The notes under the pieces are model-generated. The model saw nothing but the letters and a program-made list of their open reading frames with translations. It searched no databases and was not told the DNA's origin. A program made the position numbers and the translations under genes. A DNA stretch of 64,000 bases from Punica granatum (taxonomy: Eukaryota; Streptophyta; Magnoliopsida; Myrtales; Lythraceae), in NCBI RefSeq assembly GCF_007655135.1, contig NW_022204356.1, positions 1 to 64,000 of the forward strand. Direction: 5' to 3'. Positions 38,401 through 53,100 of the stretch are shown here, piece by piece (position 1 is the first letter of the stretch; each line of letters starts with the position of its first letter).

Positions 38401-41400
38401 ATCAAAGGAAGGGACTCGGCCCTGGGGGGATCTAACGACGGGACTCGGCCCTACGGAAGATCAAAGGAAGGGACTCGGCCCTGGGGGGATCTAACGACGG
38501 GACTCGGCCCTACGGAAGATCAAAGGAAGGGACTCGGCCCTGGGGGGATCTAACGACGGGACTCGGCCCTACGGAAGATCAAAGGAAGGGACTCGGCCCT
38601 GGGGGGATCTAACGACGGGACTCGGCCCTACGGAAGATCAAAGGAAGGGACTCGGCCCTGGGGGGATCTAACGACGGGACTCGGCCCTACGGAAGATCAA
38701 AGGAAGGGACTCGGCCCTGGGGGGATCTAACGACGGGACTCGGCCCTACGGAAGATCAAAGGAAGGGACTCGGCCCTGGGGGGATCTAACGACGGGACTC
38801 GGCCCTACGGAAGATCAAAGGAAGGGACTCGGCCCTGGGGGGATCTAACGACGGGACTCGGCCCTACGGAAGATCAAAGGAAGGGACTCGGCCCTGGGGG
38901 GATCTAACGACGGGACTCGGCCCTACGGAAGATCAAAGGAAGGGACTCGGCCCTGGGGGGATCTAACGACGGGACTCGGCCCTACGGAAGATCAAAGGAA
39001 GGGACTCGGCCCTGGGGGGATCTAACGACGGGACTCGGCCCTACGGAAGATCAAAGGAAGGGACTCGGCCCTGGGGGGATCTAACGACGGGACTCGGCCC
39101 TACGGAAGATCAAAGGAAGGGACTCGGCCCTGGGGGGATCTAACGACGGGACTCGGCCCTACGGAAGATCAAAGGAAGGGACTCGGCCCTGGGGGGATCT
39201 AACGACGGGACTCGGCCCTACGGAAGATCAAAGGAAGGGACTCGGCCCTGGGGGGATCTAACGACGGGACTCGGCCCTACGGAAGATCAAAGGAAGGGAC
39301 TCGGCCCTGGGGGGATCTAACGACGGGACTCGGCCCTACGGAAGATCAAAGGAAGGGACTCGGCCCTGGGGGGATCTAACGACGGGACTCGGCCCTACGG
39401 AAGATCAAAGGAAGGGACTCGGCCCTGGGGGGATCTAACGACGGGACTCGGCCCTACGGAAGATCAAAGGAAGGGACTCGGCCCTGGGGGGATCTAACGA
39501 CGGGACTCGGCCCTACGGAAGATCAAAGGAAGGGACTCGGCCCTGGGGGGATCTAACGACGGGACTCGGCCCTACGGAAGATCAAAGGAAGGGACTCGGC
39601 CCTGGGGGGATCTAACGACGGGACTCGGCCCTACGGAAGATCAAAGGAAGGGACTCGGCCCTGGGGGGATCTAACGACGGGACTCGGCCCTACGGAAGAT
39701 CAAAGGAAGGGACTCGGCCCTGGGGGGATCTAACGACGGGACTCGGCCCTACGGAAGATCAAAGGAAGGGACTCGGCCCTGGGGGGATCTAACGACGGGA
39801 CTCGGCCCTACGGAAGATCAAAGGAAGGGACTCGGCCCTGGGGGGATCTAACGACGGGACTCGGCCCTACGGAAGATCAAAGGAAGGGACTCGGCCCTGG
39901 GGGGATCTAACGACGGGACTCGGCCCTACGGAAGATCAAAGGAAGGGACTCGGCCCTGGGGGGATCTAACGACGGGACTCGGCCCTACGGAAGATCAAAG
40001 GAAGGGACTCGGCCCTGGGGGGATCTAACGACGGGACTCGGCCCTACGGAAGATCAAAGGAAGGGACTCGGCCCTGGGGGGATCTAACGACGGGACTCGG
40101 CCCTACGGAAGATCAAAGGAAGGGACTCGGCCCTGGGGGGATCTAACGACGGGACTCGGCCCTACGGAAGATCAAAGGAAGGGACTCGGCCCTGGGGGGA
40201 TCTAACGACGGGACTCGGCCCTACGGAAGATCAAAGGAAGGGACTCGGCCCTGGGGGGATCTAACGACGGGACTCGGCCCTACGGAAGATCAAAGGAAGG
40301 GACTCGGCCCTGGGGGGATCTAACGACGGGACTCGGCCCTACGGAAGATCAAAGGAAGGGACTCGGCCCTGGGGGGATCTAACGACGGGACTCGGCCCTA
40401 CGGAAGATCAAAGGAAGGGACTCGGCCCTGGGGGGATCTAACGACGGGACTCGGCCCTACGGAAGATCAAAGGAAGGGACTCGGCCCTGGGGGGATCTAA
40501 CGACGGGACTCGGCCCTACGGAAGATCAAAGGAAGGGACTCGGCCCTGGGGGGATCTAACGACGGGACTCGGCCCTACGGAAGATCAAAGGAAGGGACTC
40601 GGCCCTGGGGGGATCTAACGACGGGACTCGGCCCTACGGAAGATCAAAGGAAGGGACTCGGCCCTGGGGGGATCTAACGACGGGACTCGGCCCTACGGAA
40701 GATCAAAGGAAGGGACTCGGCCCTGGGGGGATCTAACGACGGGACTCGGCCCTACGGAAGATCAAAGGAAGGGACTCGGCCCTGGGGGGATCTAACGACG
40801 GGACTCGGCCCTACGGAAGATCAAAGGAAGGGACTCGGCCCTGGGGGGATCTAACGACGGGACTCGGCCCTACGGAAGATCAAAGGAAGGGACTCGGCCC
40901 TGGGGGGATCTAACGACGGGACTCGGCCCTACGGAAGATCAAAGGAAGGGACTCGGCCCTGGGGGGATCTAACGACGGGACTCGGCCCTACGGAAGATCA
41001 AAGGAAGGGACTCGGCCCTGGGGGGATCTAACGACGGGACTCGGCCCTACGGAAGATCAAAGGAAGGGACTCGGCCCTGGGGGGATCTAACGACGGGACT
41101 CGGCCCTACGGAAGATCAAAGGAAGGGACTCGGCCCTGGGGGGATCTAACGACGGGACTCGGCCCTACGGAAGATCAAAGGAAGGGACTCGGCCCTGGGG
41201 GGATCTAACGACGGGACTCGGCCCTACGGAAGATCAAAGGAAGGGACTCGGCCCTGGGGGGATCTAACGACGGGACTCGGCCCTACGGAAGATCAAAGGA
41301 AGGGACTCGGCCCTGGGGGGATCTAACGACGGGACTCGGCCCTACGGAAGATCAAAGGAAGGGACTCGGCCCTGGGGGGATCTAACGACGGGACTCGGCC

Positions 41401-44400
41401 CTACGGAAGATCAAAGGAAGGGACTCGGCCCTGGGGGGATCTAACGACGGGACTCGGCCCTACGGAAGATCAAAGGAAGGGACTCGGCCCTGGGGGGATC
41501 TAACGACGGGACTCGGCCCTACGGAAGATCAAAGGAAGGGACTCGGCCCTGGGGGGATCTAACGACGGGACTCGGCCCTACGGAAGATCAAAGGAAGGGA
41601 CTCGGCCCTGGGGGGATCTAACGACGGGACTCGGCCCTACGGAAGATCAAAGGAAGGGACTCGGCCCTGGGGGGATCTAACGACGGGACTCGGCCCTACG
41701 GAAGATCAAAGGAAGGGACTCGGCCCTGGGGGGATCTAACGACGGGACTCGGCCCTACGGAAGATCAAAGGAAGGGACTCGGCCCTGGGGGGATCTAACG
41801 ACGGGACTCGGCCCTACGGAAGATCAAAGGAAGGGACTCGGCCCTGGGGGGATCTAACGACGGGACTCGGCCCTACGGAAGATCAAAGGAAGGGACTCGG
41901 CCCTGGGGGGATCTAACGACGGGACTCGGCCCTACGGAAGATCAAAGGAAGGGACTCGGCCCTGGGGGGATCTAACGACGGGACTCGGCCCTACGGAAGA
42001 TCAAAGGAAGGGACTCGGCCCTGGGGGGATCTAACGACGGGACTCGGCCCTACGGAAGATCAAAGGAAGGGACTCGGCCCTGGGGGGATCTAACGACGGG
42101 ACTCGGCCCTACGGAAGATCAAAGGAAGGGACTCGGCCCTGGGGGGATCTAACGACGGGACTCGGCCCTACGGAAGATCAAAGGAAGGGACTCGGCCCTG
42201 GGGGGATCTAACGACGGGACTCGGCCCTACGGAAGATCAAAGGAAGGGACTCGGCCCTGGGGGGATCTAACGACGGGACTCGGCCCTACGGAAGATCAAA
42301 GGAAGGGACTCGGCCCTGGGGGGATCTAACGACGGGACTCGGCCCTACGGAAGATCAAAGGAAGGGACTCGGCCCTGGGGGGATCTAACGACGGGACTCG
42401 GCCCTACGGAAGATCAAAGGAAGGGACTCGGCCCTGGGGGGATCTAACGACGGGACTCGGCCCTACGGAAGATCAAAGGAAGGGACTCGGCCCTGGGGGG
42501 ATCTAACGACGGGACTCGGCCCTACGGAAGATCAAAGGAAGGGACTCGGCCCTGGGGGGATCTAACGACGGGACTCGGCCCTACGGAAGATCAAAGGAAG
42601 GGACTCGGCCCTGGGGGGATCTAACGACGGGACTCGGCCCTACGGAAGATCAAAGGAAGGGACTCGGCCCTGGGGGGATCTAACGACGGGACTCGGCCCT
42701 ACGGAAGATCAAAGGAAGGGACTCGGCCCTGGGGGGATCTAACGACGGGACTCGGCCCTACGGAAGATCAAAGGAAGGGACTCGGCCCTGGGGGGATCTA
42801 ACGACGGGACTCGGCCCTACGGAAGATCAAAGGAAGGGACTCGGCCCTGGGGGGATCTAACGACGGGACTCGGCCCTACGGAAGATCAAAGGAAGGGACT
42901 CGGCCCTGGGGGGATCTAACGACGGGACTCGGCCCTACGGAAGATCAAAGGAAGGGACTCGGCCCTGGGGGGATCTAACGACGGGACTCGGCCCTACGGA
43001 AGATCAAAGGAAGGGACTCGGCCCTGGGGGGATCTAACGACGGGACTCGGCCCTACGGAAGATCAAAGGAAGGGACTCGGCCCTGGGGGGATCTAACGAC
43101 GGGACTCGGCCCTACGGAAGATCAAAGGAAGGGACTCGGCCCTGGGGGGATCTAACGACGGGACTCGGCCCTACGGAAGATCAAAGGAAGGGACTCGGCC
43201 CTGGGGGGATCTAACGACGGGACTCGGCCCTACGGAAGATCAAAGGAAGGGACTCGGCCCTGGGGGGATCTAACGACGGGACTCGGCCCTACGGAAGATC
43301 AAAGGAAGGGACTCGGCCCTGGGGGGATCTAACGACGGGACTCGGCCCTACGGAAGATCAAAGGAAGGGACTCGGCCCTGGGGGGATCTAACGACGGGAC
43401 TCGGCCCTACGGAAGATCAAAGGAAGGGACTCGGCCCTGGGGGGATCTAACGACGGGACTCGGCCCTACGGAAGATCAAAGGAAGGGACTCGGCCCTGGG
43501 GGGATCTAACGACGGGACTCGGCCCTACGGAAGATCAAAGGAAGGGACTCGGCCCTGGGGGGATCTAACGACGGGACTCGGCCCTACGGAAGATCAAAGG
43601 AAGGGACTCGGCCCTGGGGGGATCTAACGACGGGACTCGGCCCTACGGAAGATCAAAGGAAGGGACTCGGCCCTGGGGGGATCTAACGACGGGACTCGGC
43701 CCTACGGAAGATCAAAGGAAGGGACTCGGCCCTGGGGGGATCTAACGACGGGACTCGGCCCTACGGAAGATCAAAGGAAGGGACTCGGCCCTGGGGGGAT
43801 CTAACGACGGGACTCGGCCCTACGGAAGATCAAAGGAAGGGACTCGGCCCTGGGGGGATCTAACGACGGGACTCGGCCCTACGGAAGATCAAAGGAAGGG
43901 ACTCGGCCCTGGGGGGATCTAACGACGGGACTCGGCCCTACGGAAGATCAAAGGAAGGGACTCGGCCCTGGGGGGATCTAACGACGGGACTCGGCCCTAC
44001 GGAAGATCAAAGGAAGGGACTCGGCCCTGGGGGGATCTAACGACGGGACTCGGCCCTACGGAAGATCAAAGGAAGGGACTCGGCCCTGGGGGGATCTAAC
44101 GACGGGACTCGGCCCTACGGAAGATCAAAGGAAGGGACTCGGCCCTGGGGGGATCTAACGACGGGACTCGGCCCTACGGAAGATCAAAGGAAGGGACTCG
44201 GCCCTGGGGGGATCTAACGACGGGACTCGGCCCTACGGAAGATCAAAGGAAGGGACTCGGCCCTGGGGGGATCTAACGACGGGACTCGGCCCTACGGAAG
44301 ATCAAAGGAAGGGACTCGGCCCTGGGGGGATCTAACGACGGGACTCGGCCCTACGGAAGATCAAAGGAAGGGACTCGGCCCTGGGGGGATCTAACGACGG

Positions 44401-47273
44401 GACTCGGCCCTACGGAAGATCAAAGGAAGGGACTCGGCCCTGGGGGGATCTAACGACGGGACTCGGCCCTACGGAAGATCAAAGGAAGGGACTCGGCCCT
44501 GGGGGGATCTAACGACGGGACTCGGCCCTACGGAAGATCAAAGGAAGGGACTCGGCCCTGGGGGGATCTAACGACGGGACTCGGCCCTACGGAAGATCAA
44601 AGGAAGGGACTCGGCCCTGGGGGGATCTAACGACGGGACTCGGCCCTACGGAAGATCAAAGGAAGGGACTCGGCCCTGGGGGGATCTAACGACGGGACTC
44701 GGCCCTACGGAAGATCAAAGGAAGGGACTCGGCCCTGGGGGGATCTAACGACGGGACTCGGCCCTACGGAAGATCAAAGGAAGGGACTCGGCCCTGGGGG
44801 GATCTAACGACGGGACTCGGCCCTACGGAAGATCAAAGGAAGGGACTCGGCCCTGGGGGGATCTAACGACGGGACTCGGCCCTACGGAAGATCAAAGGAA
44901 GGGACTCGGCCCTGGGGGGATCTAACGACGGGACTCGGCCCTACGGAAGATCAAAGGAAGGGACTCGGCCCTGGGGGGATCTAACGACGGGACTCGGCCC
45001 TACGGAAGATCAAAGGAAGGGACTCGGCCCTGGGGGGATCTAACGACGGGACTCGGCCCTACGGAAGATCAAAGGAAGGGACTCGGCCCTGGGGGGATCT
45101 AACGACGGGACTCGGCCCTACGGAAGATCAAAGGAAGGGACTCGGCCCTGGGGGGATCTAACGACGGGACTCGGCCCTACGGAAGATCAAAGGAAGGGAC
45201 TCGGCCCTGGGGGGATCTAACGACGGGACTCGGCCCTACGGAAGATCAAAGGAAGGGACTCGGCCCTGGGGGGATCTAACGACGGGACTCGGCCCTACGG
45301 AAGATCAAAGGAAGGGACTCGGCCCTGGGGGGATCTAACGACGGGACTCGGCCCTACGGAAGATCAAAGGAAGGGACTCGGCCCTGGGGGGATCTAACGA
45401 CGGGACTCGGCCCTACGGAAGATCAAAGGAAGGGACTCGGCCCTGGGGGGATCTAACGACGGGACTCGGCCCTACGGAAGATCAAAGGAAGGGACTCGGC
45501 CCTGGGGGGATCTAACGACGGGACTCGGCCCTACGGAAGATCAAAGGAAGGGACTCGGCCCTGGGGGGATCTAACGACGGGACTCGGCCCTACGGAAGAT
45601 CAAAGGAAGGGACTCGGCCCTGGGGGGATCTAACGACGGGACTCGGCCCTACGGAAGATCAAAGGAAGGGACTCGGCCCTGGGGGGATCTAACGACGGGA
45701 CTCGGCCCTACGGAAGATCAAAGGAAGGGACTCGGCCCTGGGGGGATCTAACGACGGGACTCGGCCCTACGGAAGATCAAAGGAAGGGACTCGGCCCTGG
45801 GGGGATCTAACGACGGGACTCGGCCCTACGGAAGATCAAAGGAAGGGACTCGGCCCTGGGGGGATCTAACGACGGGACTCGGCCCTACGGAAGATCAAAG
45901 GAAGGGACTCGGCCCTGGGGGGATCTAACGACGGGACTCGGCCCTACGGAAGATCAAAGGAAGGGACTCGGCCCTGGGGGGATCTAACGACGGGACTCGG
46001 CCCTACGGAAGATCAAAGGAAGGGACTCGGCCCTGGGGGGATCTAACGACGGGACTCGGCCCTACGGAAGATCAAAGGAAGGGACTCGGCCCTGGGGGGA
46101 TCTAACGACGGGACTCGGCCCTACGGAAGATCAAAGGAAGGGACTCGGCCCTGGGGGGATCTAACGACGGGACTCGGCCCTACGGAAGATCAAAGGAAGG
46201 GACTCGGCCCTGGGGGGATCTAACGACGGGACTCGGCCCTACGGAAGATCAAAGGAAGGGACTCGGCCCTGGGGGGATCTAACGACGGGACTCGGCCCTA
46301 CGGAAGATCAAAGGAAGGGACTCGGCCCTGGGGGGATCTAACGACGGGACTCGGCCCTACGGAAGATCAAAGGAAGGGACTCGGCCCTGGGGGGATCTAA
46401 CGACGGGACTCGGCCCTACGGAAGATCAAAGGAAGGGACTCGGCCCTGGGGGGATCTAACGACGGGACTCGGCCCTACGGAAGATCAAAGGAAGGGACTC
46501 GGCCCTGGGGGGATCTAACGACGGGACTCGGCCCTACGGAAGATCAAAGGAAGGGACTCGGCCCTGGGGGGATCTAACGACGGGACTCGGCCCTACGGAA
46601 GATCAAAGGAAGGGACTCGGCCCTGGGGGGATCTAACGACGGGACTCGGCCCTACGGAAGATCAAAGGAAGGGACTCGGCCCTGGGGGGATCTAACGACG
46701 GGACTCGGCCCTACGGAAGATCAAAGGAAGGGACTCGGCCCTGGGGGGATCTAACGACGGGACTCGGCCCTACGGAAGATCAAAGGAAGGGACTCGGCCC
46801 TGGGGGGATCTAACGACGGGACTCGGCCCTACGGAAGATCAAAGGAAGGGACTCGGCCCTGGGGGGATCTAACGACGGGACTCGGCCCTACGGAAGATCA
46901 AAGGAAGGGACTCGGCCCTGGGGGGATCTAACGACGGGACTCGGCCCTACGGAAGATCAAAGGAAGGGACTCGGCCCTGGGGGGATCTAACGACGGGACT
47001 CGGCCCTACGGAAGATCAAAGGAAGGGACTCGGCCCTGGGGGGATCTAACGACGGGACTCGGCCCTACGGAAGATCAAAGGAAGGGACTCGGCCCTGGGG
47101 GGATCTAACGACGGGACTCGGCCCTACGGAAGATCAAAGGAAGGGACTCGGCCCTGGGGGGATCTAACGACGGGACTCGGCCCTACGGAAGATCAAAGGA
47201 AGGGACTCGGCCCTGGGGGGATCTAACGACGGGACTCGGCCCTACGGAAGATCAAAGGAAGGGACTCGGCCCT
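23408..47273 (+). repeat. Uniform core: about 404 apparently identical 59-bp units
   Basis: I saw no substitution and no length variant in this 23.9 kb. Phase is kept exactly: lines 3,540 bp (60 x 59) apart begin identically at 23461, 27001, 30541, 34081, 37621, 41161 and 44701, so there is no net indel over 360 units. Every half B has G6. The next variant is a G5 at 47274. Such identity means very recent amplification, strong homogenisation, or consensus made artificially uniform in assembly. It contains no gene. Confidence 0.9.
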
Positions 47274-50156
47274 GGGGGATCTAACGACGGGACTCGGCCC
47301 TACGGAAGATCAAAGGAAGGGACTCGGCCCTGGGGGGATCTAACGACGGGACTCGGCCCTACGGAAGATCAAAGGAAGGGACTCGGCCCTGGGGGGATCT
47401 AACGACGGGACTCGGCCCTACGGAAGATCAAAGGAAGGGACTCGGCCCTGGGGGGATCTAACGACGGGACTCGGCCCTACGGAAGATCAAAGGAAGGGAC
47501 TCGGCCCTGGGGGGATCTAACGACGGGACTCGGCCCTACGGAAGATCAAAGGAAGGGACTCGGCCCTGGGGGGATCTAACGACGGGACTCGGCCCTACGG
47601 AAGATCAAAGGAAGGGACTCGGCCCTGGGGGGATCTAACGACGGGACTCGGCCCTACGGAAGATCAAAGGAAGGGACTCGGCCCTGGGGGATCTAACGAC
47701 GGGACTCGGCCCTACGGAAGATCAAAGGAAGGGACTCGGCCCTGGGGGATCTAACGACGGGACTCGGCCCTACGGAAGATCAAAGGAAGGGACTCGGCCC
47801 TGGGGGGATCTAACGACGGGACTCGGCCCTACGGAAGATCAAAGGAAGGGACTCGGCCCTGGGGGATCTAACGACGGGACTCGGCCCTACGGAAGATCAA
47901 AGGAAGGGACTCGGCCCTGGGGGGATCTAACGACGGGACTCGGCCCTACGGAAGATCAAAGGAAGGGACTCGGCCCTGGGGGGATCTAACGACGGGACTC
48001 GGCCCTACGGAAGATCAAAGGAAGGGACTCGGCCCTGGGGGGATCTAACGACGGGACTCGGCCCTACGGAAGATCAAAGGAAGGGACTCGGCCCTGGGGG
48101 GATCTAACGACGGGACTCGGCCCTACGGAAGATCAAAGGAAGGGACTCGGCCCTGGGGGGATCTAACGACGGGACTCGGCCCTACGGAAGATCAAAGGAA
48201 GGGACTCGGCCCTGGGGGGATCTAACGACGGGACTCGGCCCTACGGAAGATCAAAGGAAGGGACTCGGCCCTGGGGGGATCTAACGACGGGACTCGGCCC
48301 TACGGAAGATCAAAGGAAGGGACTCGGCCCTGGGGGGATCTAACGACGGGACTCGGCCCTACGGAAGATCAAAGGAAGGGACTCGGCCCTGGGGGGATCT
48401 AACGACGGGACTCGGCCCTACGGAAGATCAAAGGAAGGGACTCGGCCCTGGGGGGATCTAACGACGGGACTCGGCCCTACGGAAGATCAAAGGAAGGGAC
48501 TCGGCCCTGGGGGGATCTAACGACGGGACTCGGCCCTACGGAAGATCAAAGGAAGGGACTCGGCCCTGGGGGGATCTAACGACGGGACTCGGCCCTACGG
48601 AAGATCAAAGGAAGGGACTCGGCCCTGGGGGGATCTAACGACGGGACTCGGCCCTACGGAAGATCAAAGGAAGGGACTCGGCCCTGGGGGGATCTAACGA
48701 CGGGACTCGGCCCTACGGAAGATCAAAGGAAGGGACTCGGCCCTGGGGGGATCTAACGACGGGACTCGGCCCTACGGAAGATCAAAGGAAGGGACTCGGC
48801 CCTGGGGGGATCTAACGACGGGACTCGGCCCTACGGAAGATCAAAGGAAGGGACTCGGCCCTGGGGGGATCTAACGACGGGACTCGGCCCTACGGAAGAT
48901 CAAAGGAAGGGACTCGGCCCTGGGGGGATCTAACGACGGGACTCGGCCCTACGGAAGATCAAAGGAAGGGACTCGGCCCTGGGGGGATCTAACGACGGGA
49001 CTCGGCCCTACGGAAGATCAAAGGAAGGGACTCGGCCCTGGGGGATCTAACGACGGGACTCGGCCCTACGGAAGATCAAAGGAAGGGACTCGGCCCTGGG
49101 GGGATCTAACGACGGGACTCGGCCCTACGGAAGATCAAAGGAAGGGACTCGGCCCTGGGGGGATCTAACGACGGGACTCGGCCCTACGGAAGATCAAAGG
49201 AAGGGACTCGGCCCTGGGGGGATCTAACGACGGGACTCGGCCCTACGGAAGATCAAAGGAAGGGACTCGGCCCTGGGGGATCTAACGACGGGACTCGGCC
49301 CTACGGAAGATCAAAGGAAGGGACTCGGCCCTGGGGGATCTAACGACGGGACTCGGCCCTACGGAAGATCAAAGGAAGGGACTCGGCCCTGGGGGGATCT
49401 AACGACGGGACTCGGCCCTACGGAAGATCAAAGGAAGGGACTCGGCCCTGTGGGGGATCTAACGACGGGACTCGGCCCTACGGAAGATCAAAGGAAGGGA
49501 CTCGGCCCTGGGGGGATCTAACGACGGGACTCGGCCCTACGGAAGATCAAAGGAAGGGACTCGGCCCTGGGGGGATCTAACGACGGGACTCGGCCCTACG
49601 GAAGATCAAAGGAAGGGACTCGGCCCTGGGGGGATCTAACGACGGGACTCGGCCCTACGGAAGATCAAAGGAAGGGACTCGGCCCTGGGGGGATCTAACG
49701 ACGGGACTCGGCCCTACGGAAGATCAAAGGAAGGGACTCGGCCCTGGGGGGATCTAACGACGGGACTCGGCCCTACGGAAGATCAAAGGAAGGGACTCGG
49801 CCCTGGGGGGATCTAACGACGGGACTCGGCCCTACGGAAGATCAAAGGAAGGGACTCGGCCCTGGGGGGATCTAACGACGGGACTCGGCCCTACGGAAGA
49901 TCAAAGGAAGGGACTCGGCCCTGGGGGATCTAACGACGGGACTCGGCCCTACGGAAGATCAAAGGAAGGGACTCGGCCCTGGGGGATCTAACGACGGGAC
50001 TCGGCCCTACGGAAGATCAAAGGAAGGGACTCGGCCCTGGGGGGATCTAACGACGGGACTCGGCCCTACGGAAGATCAAAGGAAGGGACTCGGCCCTGGG
50101 GGGATCTAACGACGGGACTCGGCCCTACGGAAGATCAAAGGAAGGGACTCGGCCCT

Positions 50157-53100
50157 GGGGGATCTAACGACGGGACTCGGCCCTACGGAAGATCAAAGGA
50201 AGGGACTCGGCCCTGGGGGGATCTAACGACGGGACTCGGCCCTACGGAAGATCAAAGGAAGGGACTCGGCCCTGGGGGGATCTAACGACGGGACTCGGCC
50301 CTACGGAAGATCAAAGGAAGGGACTCGGCCCTGGGGGGATCTAACGACGGGACTCGGCCCTACGGAAGATCAAAGGAAGGGACTCGGCCCTGGGGGGATC
50401 TAACGACGGGACTCGGCCCTACGGAAGATCAAAGGAAGGGACTCGGCCCTGTGGGGGATCTAACGACGGGACTCGGCCCTACGGAAGATCAAAGGAAGGG
50501 ACTCGGCCCTGGGGGGATCTAACGACGGGACTCGGCCCTACGGAAGATCAAAGGAAGGGACTCGGCCCTGTGGGGGATCTAACGACGGGACTCGGCCCTA
50601 CGGAAGATCAAAGGAAGGGACTCGGCCCTGGGGGGATCTAACGACGGGACTCGGCCCTACGGAAGATCAAAGGAAGGGACTCGGCCCTGGGGGGATCTAA
50701 CGACGGGACTCGGCCCTACGGAAGATCAAAGGAAGGGACTCGGCCCTGGGGGGATCTAACGACGGGACTCGGCCCTACGGAAGATCAAAGGAAGGGGCTC
50801 GGCCCACTCGGCCCTACGGAAGATCAAAGGAAGGGACTCGGCCCTGGGGGGGATCTAACGACGGGACTCGGCCCTACGGAAGATCAAAGGAAGGGACTCG
50901 GCCCTGGGGGGATCTAACGACGGGACTCGGCCCTACGGAAGATCAAAGGAAGGGACTCGGCCCTGGGGGGATCTAACGACGGGACTCGGCCCTACGGAAG
51001 ATCAAAGGAAGGGACTCGGCCCTGGGGGGATCTAACGACGGGACTCGGCCCTACGGAAGATCAAAGGAAGGGACTCGGCCCTGGGGGGATCTAACGACGG
51101 GACTCGGCCCTACGGAAGATCAAAGGAAGGGACTCGGCCCTGGGGGGATCTAACGACGGGACTCGGCCCTACGGAAGATCAAAGGAAGGGACTCGGCCCT
51201 GGGGGGATCTAACGACGGGACTCGGCCCTACGGAAGATCAAAGGAAGGGACTCGGCCCTGGGGGATCTAACGACGGGACTCGGCCCTACGGAAGATCAAA
51301 GGAAGGGACTCGGCCCTGGGGGGATCTAACGACGGGACTCGGCCCTACGGAAGATCAAAGGAAGGGACTCGGCCCTGGGGGGATCTAACGACGGGACTCG
51401 GCCCTACGGAAGATCAAAGGAAGGGACTCGGCCCTGGGGGGATCTAACGACGGGACTCGGCCCTACGGAAGATCAAAGGAAGGGACTCGGCCCTGGGGGG
51501 ATCTAACGACGGGACTCGGCCCTACGGAAGATCAAAGGAAGGGACTCGGCCCTGTGGGGGATCTAACGACGGGACTCGGCCCTACGGAAGATCAAAGGAA
51601 GGGACTCGGCCCTGGGGGGATCTAACGACGGGACTCGGCCCTACGGAAGATCAAAGGAAGGGACTCGGCCCTGTGGGGGATCTAACGACGGGACTCGGCC
51701 CTACGGAAGATCAAAGGAAGGGACTCGGCCCTGGGGGGATCTAACGACGGGACTCGGCCCTACGGAAGATCAAAGGAAGGGACTCGGCCCTGGGGGGATC
51801 TAACGACGGGACTCGGCCCTACGGAAGATCAAAGGAAGGGACTCGGCCCTGGGGGGATCTAACGACGGGACTCGGCCCTACGGAAGATCAAAGGAAGGGA
51901 CTCGGCCCTGGGGGGATCTAACGACGGGACTCGGCCCTACGGAAGATCAAAGGAAGGGACTCGGCCCTGGGGGGATCTAACGACGGGACTCGGCCCTACG
52001 GAAGATCAAAGGAAGGGACTCGGCCCTGGGGGATCTAACGACGGGACTCGGCCCTACGGAAGATCAAAGGAAGGGACTCGGCCCTGGGGGGATCTAACGA
52101 CGGGACTCGGCCCTACGGAAGATCAAAGGAAGGGACTCGGCCCTGGGGGGATCTAACGACGGGACTCGGCCCTACGGAAGATCAAAGGAAGGGACTCGGC
52201 CCTGGGGGGATCTAACGACGGGACTCGGCCCTACGGAAGATCAAAGGAAGGGACTCGGCCCTGGGGGGATCTAACGACGGGACTCGGCCCTACGGAAGAT
52301 CAAAGGAAGGGACTCGGCCCTGTGGGGGATCTAACGACGGGACTCGGCCCTACGGAAGATCAAAGGAAGGGACTCGGCCCTGGGGGGATCTAACGACGGG
52401 ACTCGGCCCTACGGAAGATCAAAGGAAGGGACTCGGCCCTGTGGGGGATCTAACGACGGGACTCGGCCCTACGGAAGATCAAAGGAAGGGACTCGGCCCT
52501 GGGGGGATCTAACGACGGGACTCGGCCCTACGGAAGATCAAAGGAAGGGACTCGGCCCTGGGGGGATCTAACGACGGGACTCGGCCCTACGGAAGATCAA
52601 AGGAAGGGACTCGGCCCTGGGGGGATCTAACGACGGGACTCGGCCCTACGGAAGATCAAAGGAAGGGACTCGGCCCTGGGGGGATCTAACGACGGGACTC
52701 GGCCCTACGGAAGATCAAAGGAAGGGACTCGGCCCTGGGGGGATCTAACGACGGGACTCGGCCCTACGGAAGATCAAAGGAAGGGACTCGGCCCTGGGGG
52801 ATCTAACGACGGGACTCGGCCCTACGGAAGATCAAAGGAAGGGACTCGGCCCTGTGGGGGATCTAACGACGGGACTCGGCCCTACGGAAGATCAAAGGAA
52901 GGGACTCGGCCCTGGGGGGATCTAACGACGGGACTCGGCCCTACGGAAGATCAAAGGAAGGGACTCGGCCCTGTGGGGGATCTAACGACGGGACTCGGCC
53001 CTACGGAAGATCAAAGGAAGGGACTCGGCCCTGGGGGGATCTAACGACGGGACTCGGCCCTACGGAAGATCAAAGGAAGGGACTCGGCCCTGGGGGGATC

